A DNA stretch of 36,737 bases from a virus. Both the position numbers and the translations under genes were made by a program. The stretch lies in IMG/VR virus record IMGVR_UViG_3300027782_000181, positions 1 through 36,737 of that record. One strand, given 5' to 3'. Shown here piece after piece: positions 31,754 through 36,737 of this stretch; position 1 is the first letter of the stretch; each line of letters begins with the position of its first letter. Under the pieces are notes generated by a model. The model was given only the letters and a program-made list of their open reading frames with translations, was not told the DNA's origin and made no database searches.

Positions 31754-32518
31754 ATGTCATTTTCACCAAATTTATTTTTATCGAATATAAGAGCAAAGGA
31801 CGGACTTGCAAAGCCTTCTCGCTTTGAGGTTATTCTTCCTATTCCACCATACATCAATAGTTTTGTTGGCAATTCAATCATTAATAAGATTTTGAATTTC
31901 CCTAACTCTGTATTCACCGATGTGAGTGATGCCATTGGTTCGGCGTTTGGTCGTCAAGGAACACAAGACGAATATTCAAAGACATCCAATTCTTCTTTGT
32001 CCAGATATTTAGCATTACAATGTGAAAACGCTGAATTGCCTGGTAAAACATTACAGACAGCTGATGTTAAGATTTACGGTCCCATATTTAAGGTACCATA
32101 TCAAACACAATACGCTGATACAGCACTTACATTTTTATGTACCAATGAGTTCTATGAAAGAAAGTTATTTGACCGTTGGATGGAATCAATTCATCCAGGC
32201 GATACAAATAACATGAGATTTCCAAAAGGTGCTCAATCACGGTACATGACAAACATTAAAATTATACAGTATGATGAGTTTATTAAACAGATTCATGCTG
32301 TCGAATTGATAGATGCTTTTCCAATTGGAATTGCACCACAACAGTTAAGTTGGTCAGAAGATGGGTTTCATCGTCTATCAGTCCAATTTGCTTATCAAAA
32401 ATACCGCACCATTTACGAGGGGTCTTATGACCTGGCTGCGGCTGCAACTGCGTTATTTGGTAGTGCTGCTGTGTCAGCATTGCCATTAGGTAGGGCGATT
32501 ACTAGTAGAATTTTTTAA
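31754..32518 (+). CDS. 54: Baseplate tail tube initiator, gp54-like
   Basis: A 254-residue protein against 320 in T4 gp54. It has AKPSRFEVILPIPPYI at the start, LQCENAELPGKTLQTADVKI and then YGPIFKVPYQTQYADTALTF, and a C-terminal block LIDAFPIGIAPQQLSWSEDG, then FHRLSVQFAYQKYRTIYEG. The block [AC]-x-[LI]PGK-x(3)-T, YGP-x(3)-[VI]PY plus the terminal beta-hairpin is the tail-tube fold shared by gp19, gp48 and gp54. In T4, gp54 binds gp48 and begins polymerisation of the gp19 tube. The start directly abuts the previous stop. Head genes are not in view, and gp19 is too small and too conserved to be confused with it. Confidence 0.82.
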   Translation: MSFSPNLFLSNIRAKDGLAKPSRFEVILPIPPYINSFVGNSIINKILNFPNSVFTDVSDAIGSAFGRQGTQDEYSKTSNSSLSRYLALQCENAELPGKTLQTADVKIYGPIFKVPYQTQYADTALTFLCTNEFYERKLFDRWMESIHPGDTNNMRFPKGAQSRYMTNIKIIQYDEFIKQIHAVELIDAFPIGIAPQQLSWSEDGFHRLSVQFAYQKYRTIYEGSYDLAAAATALFGSAAVSALPLGRAITSRIF

Positions 32519-32537
32519 TTATTAAAGCGAGGTTATT

Positions 32538-33269
32538 ATGCTACCAAAGTTAGACATTCCAACATATACGGTAAAACTGATATCATCTGGTAAAACTATC
32601 AGATATCGTCCGTTTCTTGTGAAGGAACAAAAATTATTTTTAATGGCTTCTGAGGCAGATGATGCTAAAGAAACCATTAATACTATCCGTCAGGTATTGA
32701 AGAATTGTATTTTGGATGAGATTGATGTTGACAATCTTCCAACATTTGATTTGGAATACTTGTTCATGCACCTGCGTGCTAGGTCAGTAGAAGAAGTTGT
32801 AGATTTAAAATACAAATGTAACAATGAGGTTGATAACGAAGAAGGTGTTAAGGTTAAATGTAATGGCTCAGTTTCTTTCAAATTGAATATCCTTGAAGTA
32901 GAACCAACAATCAATCCAGAACACACTAACAAGGTTCAGCTAACTGAAAATCTTGGTATTTGCCTAAAATATCCTACTTTTGAGATGATTCAAAGATATG
33001 ATACGATTAGCGAAGAAGAAGTTATGACTAAAATTTTGGTTGATTGTATTGATTACATTTATGATAAAGACCAAATCTACTATGCCAAAGATTCTACCAA
33101 AGAAGAATTGGAAGAATTTGTAGATAACCTACAACAAAAAGATTTAGAAAAGATTAAAAAATTCTTTGATACAATGCCTGAAATCAAAAAAGATGTCCAC
33201 TTCAAATGTCCAAAATGTGCATATGAAGAAGATATTACGATTAAGGGTCTCCAAAGTTTTTTCGTCTAA
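32538..33269 (+). CDS. 26: Baseplate hub assembly protein gp26-like, with possible frameshift extension
   Basis: A 243-residue protein against 208 in T4 gp26. It starts MLPKLDIPTYTVKLISSGKT, then IRYRPFLVKEQKLFLMASEA, and has FDLEYLFMHLRARSVEEVVD, the block I associate with the T4 gp26 family (PF12322). Cys94, Cys108, Cys224 and Cys227 (YKCN, VKCN, FKCPKCAYE) could form a zinc site. In T4, gp26 belongs to the hub assembly pathway together with gp51, gp27, gp28 and gp29. GAGG lies 6 nt before the ATG. The last codons contain T TTT TTC, and a -1 shift there would replace the final Val-stop with 64 further residues. Confidence 0.82.
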   Translation: MLPKLDIPTYTVKLISSGKTIRYRPFLVKEQKLFLMASEADDAKETINTIRQVLKNCILDEIDVDNLPTFDLEYLFMHLRARSVEEVVDLKYKCNNEVDNEEGVKVKCNGSVSFKLNILEVEPTINPEHTNKVQLTENLGICLKYPTFEMIQRYDTISEEEVMTKILVDCIDYIYDKDQIYYAKDSTKEELEEFVDNLQQKDLEKIKKFFDTMPEIKKDVHFKCPKCAYEEDITIKGLQSFFV

Positions 33270-33457
33270 TTTTTCGTTATGATACATTAGGTAACTACTA
33301 TCAGACAAACTTTGCTTTGATGCAACACCACAAGTATAGTTTGACTGAGCTTGAGAATATGTTACCTTGGGAAAGAAATATTTACCTGAGTTTATTGATG
33401 AAGTACCTTGAAGAAGAAAGAGAACGAATTAAATTGCAAAAACAAGCGAAACGATAA
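33245..33457 (+). CDS. Short frame without a good start; probable -1 frameshift extension of gp26
   Basis: This frame is open from 33245, overlaps the gp26 3' end in the -1 frame, and ends in a TAA that overlaps the ATG of the next gene (TAATG). Its first ATG is at 33320, with no ribosome binding site, and would cut off half the conserved-looking part. From the slip site it encodes 64 residues: RLIFRYDTLGNYYQTNFALM, then QHHKYSLTELENMLPWERNI, then a charged helix LMKYLEEERERIKLQKQ. A H-x(3)-S-x(2)-ELE-x-[ML]PWER pattern is typical of the T part of phage tail assembly chaperones, in which the downstream part is made only by frameshifting. It sits directly before the tape-measure-like genes, as in lambda G/T-H. 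Confidence 0.65.
   Translation, partial: GSPKFFRLIFRYDTLGNYYQTNFALMQHHKYSLTELENMLPWERNIYLSLLMKYLEEERERIKLQKQAKR
33257..33263 (+). other. Candidate -1 ribosomal frameshift site, T TTT TTC
   Basis: In the gp26 frame the codons read AGT TTT TTC GTC TAA. The heptamer T TTT TTC fits the X XXY YYZ rule exactly, so both tRNA-Phe can re-pair after slipping back one base. AAGGG at 33243-33247 lies 9 nt upstream, a spacing at which Shine-Dalgarno-like elements stimulate -1 slippage in bacterial dnaX. The gp26 stop follows two codons later. No obvious downstream hairpin was found by eye. Confidence 0.6.
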
Positions 33458-35250
33458 TGGCAAAAAAACCTATCCTCGAAGCTTTAGCACAAGAACTTGG
33501 TTACAAGGATGCTAAAGCCTTAAAAAAGAAAATGTCCGAAGGGCATGGTGATGACTTTTCGGGTAGTGTTAAAAGTCGTCTTGAGGAAGGTGCCGGTTTT
33601 GGTGAAGCAATTACGGGTGGGTTCTCTGATGCTAAAAAAGGACTTGAAAAGAAATTAGACCCAAAAAATATTAAGAAACAATTTATTAAGGGTGCATTTG
33701 GTGGAGATGATATACTCTCTGCCTATATGCGTGGTAAGTTTAGAGATAAGTCTAAAGATAATAAAGAAGGAGATGAAAACTCTCCTTCATCAGCAGGTTC
33801 AGTTGAATCTGGTAGTTTTTCCGAATTAAATTCTTTCCTAAAAATTATTGCTAAAAATGCCTTGTCATTACATTTGATGGCAAGAGATATGAATGTGCTT
33901 CGTCAAAACATAGTTAAACTTGTTAAGATGGAAGCAAAAGAATACAATAAAAATAAAAGTAAAAAAGACCAAATTGAAGCAAGAACTGGTGCAGATAGTT
34001 ATTTTCTTAAAGCTGATGAGGCTGAAACCAAATTAGAGGTTGATAGGCAAAAATATGCGCCTAAACCAGTAGCTAAAGAAGGTGAAAAGAAAGAACCAGA
34101 AAAAGAAAGTGGCATATTAGATACAATTCTTGGATTCTTTAAAAATGGATTACTTGCAGGAATTATGTCTATTTTTAGTCCGGCTAATCTATTAAAAGTT
34201 TTAGGTAGAGTATTTGTAATTGCAACGATATTTGCTGCTTTATTTCAAGGCATTACAGCTGCATTTGATAAGTGGAAAGAAACTGGTTCTATTAAAGATG
34301 CCATTATTGCAGGTCTAGGCGGCATCGTAGATTTCTTAACATTTGGCTTATTTGGTGAGGATAGTGTTAAGAAAATGTTTGATGCTGTTGAGGGTTTTAT
34401 TAACCCAATCATACAATCAATTTCTGAAACATTTACAGCAATTAAAGATTGGGTTGCCAATAATATTGGTATTCCTAAAATCTCTATTCCTATTCCTAAC
34501 GTTTTACAAAAACTTGGTGCACCAAAAGAGATTGCACTTGGCCCATTCTATCCATTTAAAAATGATCCAAAGAGTGAAGAACCCCAAAAGACAACAACAC
34601 CAGCTGTAGCTGATGTTAAGTCTGGTTCATCAACACCAGTTGCATCACCAACTCCATCTGGAGATACAAAAACTGGCAGTATGAGTGGATATTCCGCTGA
34701 CGCTAAAGCTTTGCAAGAAAAGTATGGTAATGAATCAGCTAATGATAATTCACCATCTTTTGAATTACCTAAAGATGCTAAAGAAGCTGAAAAATTAATT
34801 GTTGAACAAGCATCTAAACTTCTTAATATGCCATTGCCTGATCCACAAAAAATGGCAAAAGAAGGAACAACAGGAAGTCCTGAATTAGATAAGACAATTA
34901 AAGAACAAATTGAAAATGTAATAAAAGAAAAGAAAATAGAACCACAATCATCTGCACCGGCCGTTGGTGGTGGTTCTTCTGGTGGTTCAGTAGAATCTGA
35001 TGAAAAATCTGCTTCAGCTGCTAATGCAACTCCATCTCCAATGAATGCTGAACCAACAACAAGTGGTTCCGAATTGGATAAAGCCTCGGCTGATATTGCA
35101 GAACAGCAACGAATGGAATCTGCCGCTGATACAGGTAATCAAACCACAAATTCTTCAGTTACAAACAATAGTAGTTCAGCCGGTAAAGAACCAACTCCAC
35201 AAATTGTTGATGTTTACGATACCGAATTTGCAAAACTTTTAGCTGCGTAA
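33457..35250 (+). CDS. Tape-measure/hub-like protein with central hydrophobic segment (597 aa)
   Basis: A 597-residue protein. It has a Lys-rich N-terminus (MAKKPILEALAQELGYKDAK), then LKIIAKNALSLHLMARDMNV near residue 124 and a charged linker. A hydrophobic segment at about residues 246-272 (VLGRVFVIATIFAALFQGIT) is followed by FDKWKETGSIKDAIIAGLGG and IVDFLTFGLFG. The last ~230 residues are low-complexity Ser/Pro/Lys/Glu linker. A hydrophobic helix inside a long, mostly helical or disordered tail protein, directly after a chaperone-like frame, is typical of tape measures, and its length is close to T4 gp29 (590). The next gene is a paralog, which leaves open which of the two, if either, measures tail length. 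Confidence 0.6.
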   Translation: MAKKPILEALAQELGYKDAKALKKKMSEGHGDDFSGSVKSRLEEGAGFGEAITGGFSDAKKGLEKKLDPKNIKKQFIKGAFGGDDILSAYMRGKFRDKSKDNKEGDENSPSSAGSVESGSFSELNSFLKIIAKNALSLHLMARDMNVLRQNIVKLVKMEAKEYNKNKSKKDQIEARTGADSYFLKADEAETKLEVDRQKYAPKPVAKEGEKKEPEKESGILDTILGFFKNGLLAGIMSIFSPANLLKVLGRVFVIATIFAALFQGITAAFDKWKETGSIKDAIIAGLGGIVDFLTFGLFGEDSVKKMFDAVEGFINPIIQSISETFTAIKDWVANNIGIPKISIPIPNVLQKLGAPKEIALGPFYPFKNDPKSEEPQKTTTPAVADVKSGSSTPVASPTPSGDTKTGSMSGYSADAKALQEKYGNESANDNSPSFELPKDAKEAEKLIVEQASKLLNMPLPDPQKMAKEGTTGSPELDKTIKEQIENVIKEKKIEPQSSAPAVGGGSSGGSVESDEKSASAANATPSPMNAEPTTSGSELDKASADIAEQQRMESAADTGNQTTNSSVTNNSSSAGKEPTPQIVDVYDTEFAKLLAA

Positions 35251-35251
35251 T

Positions 35252-36737
35252 ATGGCAAATAAATCTCCAACAATAGATAGAACAGTCAGTTCTTCTCCAT
35301 CCGAATCCGTTATTTTAGCTAAAATAATTGCTAAAAGTTTTCTTAGTTTACCATTTATTGCTAGAGATTTAAATGTTGCTAGGCAGAATCTTCAAAAGAT
35401 GGTTAAGATGCGAGGTGGTAAAGCTGCAAAAGGTGCAGATACTCATTTCTTAAAAGAAGGTGAAGCTGAAAGAAAATTATCTGTTGAGCAAGAAAAAGGA
35501 ACTGCTAAAAAAGTAACACCAATTAAGAAAGAAGAAGGTACTGGTTTATTTGGCAAAGTTGGCAAGAAGATGTTTGACAAATTCAAATCAACAAAAGTTG
35601 GCGGTAAAGTTGTATCCATTGGTGAAAAACTTTTGAAAGGTTTCAAAGCAATTTTTAACCCTAAGAATTTTATGAAGATTCTTGGGCGCCTTGCATTACC
35701 ATTAATTATATTCTCCGCATTATTTGAAGGATTTACATCCGCTTTTGATACATGGAAAGAAACTGGTTCCATATGGGAAGCATTTAAGGCAGGAGTTGGA
35801 GGTATAGTTGAATTCTTTACTTTTGGTTTAATTGATAAAAAAATGGTTTCTGATTTTTATGATTGGGGATTAGGGGCAATTGAAAAAATTCTAAAATCTG
35901 TTGCTGAGTTTTTTGGATTTGGAGATTTATTTGTAGAGAAGTTTGATAAGGTAAAAAAATTCTTAGGTGTTGGTATTCAACCAAAAGCAGTATCGGTTGA
36001 AACTGAAACTAAAGAAGCTCCTAAGCAACCAGAACCAGCACCACAAGCGCCAGTTCAAAAACAAGAACAACCAAAACCTGCACCAAGTTCTGCACCAACA
36101 CAAACACCAGTAACAACTGAAAGTGGTGCAAAGACAAATATGGTAACTGAAGCGCCTGCAGCTGCACCAACAGCGCCAGCGCCAATGACTGCACCTACAC
36201 CAAAACCTTCGGGACCAAGCGCTCAAGCAGCTGCGCCATCATCTTTGAGTTCCGTGGTTAGTGTTTCTTCTGGTGTAGATATGAAATTTAATTCTGAATT
36301 TGAAAAACGCTTAGCCGCTATGGCTGCGGACTTCAAAGAGAAAACAGGTAAAAAATTAATTGTTACATCTGGTTATAGAAGCACGGAAGAACAAGCTAAA
36401 CTATACGCTAAGTATGGTTCGCCTCGAGCTGCTAAACCTGGCAGAAGTTTCCACGAAAAAGAATTAGCAATTGATATTGCACCGACTGCTGGGCCAAAAG
36501 GCACAGGCAGTCCAATGGGTTTCTTAAATGAATTAGCAGGAACAAGAACTGCTTCAACAGGATGGTTAGAGAAATTTGGTTTAACTAGACCTGTACCAAA
36601 TGAAGATTGGCATATTCAACCTACCGGTCTTGTTGGCACAGGAGATGCTCCAATTGTTGCCAATAAAACTGGAGAAGCCGTTGATGCTAGTAAGGGAACT
36701 AAAGACACCAAATTAACTGCCGAAGCTTCTGCACCAA
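35252..36737 (+). CDS. Paralog of the 597-aa protein with M15 (VanY-type) peptidase domain, 3' end outside window
   Basis: At least 495 residues; no stop before the window ends. Residues ~20-60 (LAKIIAKSFLSLPFIARDLN, VARQNLQKMVKM) and ~130-215 (ILGRLALPLIIFSALFEGFT, then FDTWKETGSIWEAFKAGVGG and IVEFFTFGLI) match the 597-aa protein. A Pro/Ala-rich linker (~235-330) leads to a D,D-carboxypeptidase-like domain: LIVTSGYRSTEEQAKLYAKY, SFHEKELAIDIAP with H401 and D408, and NEDWHIQP with catalytic-type E451 and H454. The zinc-ligand set (H, D, H) plus the Glu is complete, although the usual Gly of SxHxxGxAxD is Glu404. It would cut peptide bonds in the cell wall during DNA entry. Role inferred. Confidence 0.8.
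   Translation, partial: MANKSPTIDRTVSSSPSESVILAKIIAKSFLSLPFIARDLNVARQNLQKMVKMRGGKAAKGADTHFLKEGEAERKLSVEQEKGTAKKVTPIKKEEGTGLFGKVGKKMFDKFKSTKVGGKVVSIGEKLLKGFKAIFNPKNFMKILGRLALPLIIFSALFEGFTSAFDTWKETGSIWEAFKAGVGGIVEFFTFGLIDKKMVSDFYDWGLGAIEKILKSVAEFFGFGDLFVEKFDKVKKFLGVGIQPKAVSVETETKEAPKQPEPAPQAPVQKQEQPKPAPSSAPTQTPVTTESGAKTNMVTEAPAAAPTAPAPMTAPTPKPSGPSAQAAAPSSLSSVVSVSSGVDMKFNSEFEKRLAAMAADFKEKTGKKLIVTSGYRSTEEQAKLYAKYGSPRAAKPGRSFHEKELAIDIAPTAGPKGTGSPMGFLNELAGTRTASTGWLEKFGLTRPVPNEDWHIQPTGLVGTGDAPIVANKTGEAVDASKGTKDTKLTAEASAP

Noticed and set aside
35443-36226. Minus-strand open frames over the M15-containing gene, including a Trp/Cys/Arg-rich one
   Set aside because: They are antisense to the Pro/Ala-rich linker and helical part of a convincing gene; GCA/CCA repeats read backwards give Cys/Trp-rich nonsense.

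Overview
This window is the tail and baseplate region of an AT-rich, T4-like contractile-tailed bacteriophage genome (class Caudoviricetes). Recognisable relatives of T4 gp48, gp53, gp27, gp5, gp25, gp6, gp8, gp4, gp54 and gp26 lie close together, in an order that recalls T4 and marine cyanophages. A DUF4815 structural protein and T4-type late promoters (NATAAATA) support this. No host gene, tRNA, integrase or CRISPR is visible. The host cannot be read from the window; the family signatures suggest an aquatic bacterium, but that is inference.

Layout. (1) 1-12.8 kb, minus strand: a very dense array of short fibre/adhesin-like genes and small partner genes. It holds three glycine-rich proteins, four copies of a ~110-residue beta-rich domain, two C1q-like heads, two lectin-like heads, one self-processing S74 fibre and one EGTWTP-type head. 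Small tail-fibre-chaperone-like genes follow individual heads. (2) 12.8-19.7 kb, minus: a 247-aa fibre-like protein, a 76-aa coiled-coil protein and a 1980-aa DUF4815 protein. (3) 19.8-30.6 kb, minus: baseplate wedge and hub genes, transcribed in the order gp48, gp53, gp27-like, gp5-like, gp25, gp6, gp7-like, gp8. (4) 30.65 kb: a very tight divergent junction. (5) 30.66-36.7 kb, plus: gp4 head-completion nuclease, an unassigned 192-aa protein, gp54, gp26, a short frame with no good start, and two large paralogous membrane-segment proteins. The second paralog carries an M15 (VanY-type) peptidase domain and runs off the window.

How the genes fit together. gp27-like, gp5-like and gp26 would build the hub. 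gp53, gp25, gp6, gp7-like and gp8 would form the wedges. gp48 and gp54 would start the tail tube. DUF4815 and the fibre array would decorate the baseplate periphery and bind receptors. gp5 lacks the T4 lysozyme domain, so the M15 domain at the right edge is the only visible cell-wall-cutting candidate.

Main points of interest. First, a candidate -1 programmed frameshift (T TTT TTC with a Shine-Dalgarno-like element upstream) would fuse gp26 to a 64-residue extension just before the tape-measure-like genes, a layout like lambda G/GT. Second, the fibre locus looks combinatorial: a few N-terminal anchors are joined to many heads, and most heads have a matching partner gene whose ribosome binding site lies in the last codons of the head.
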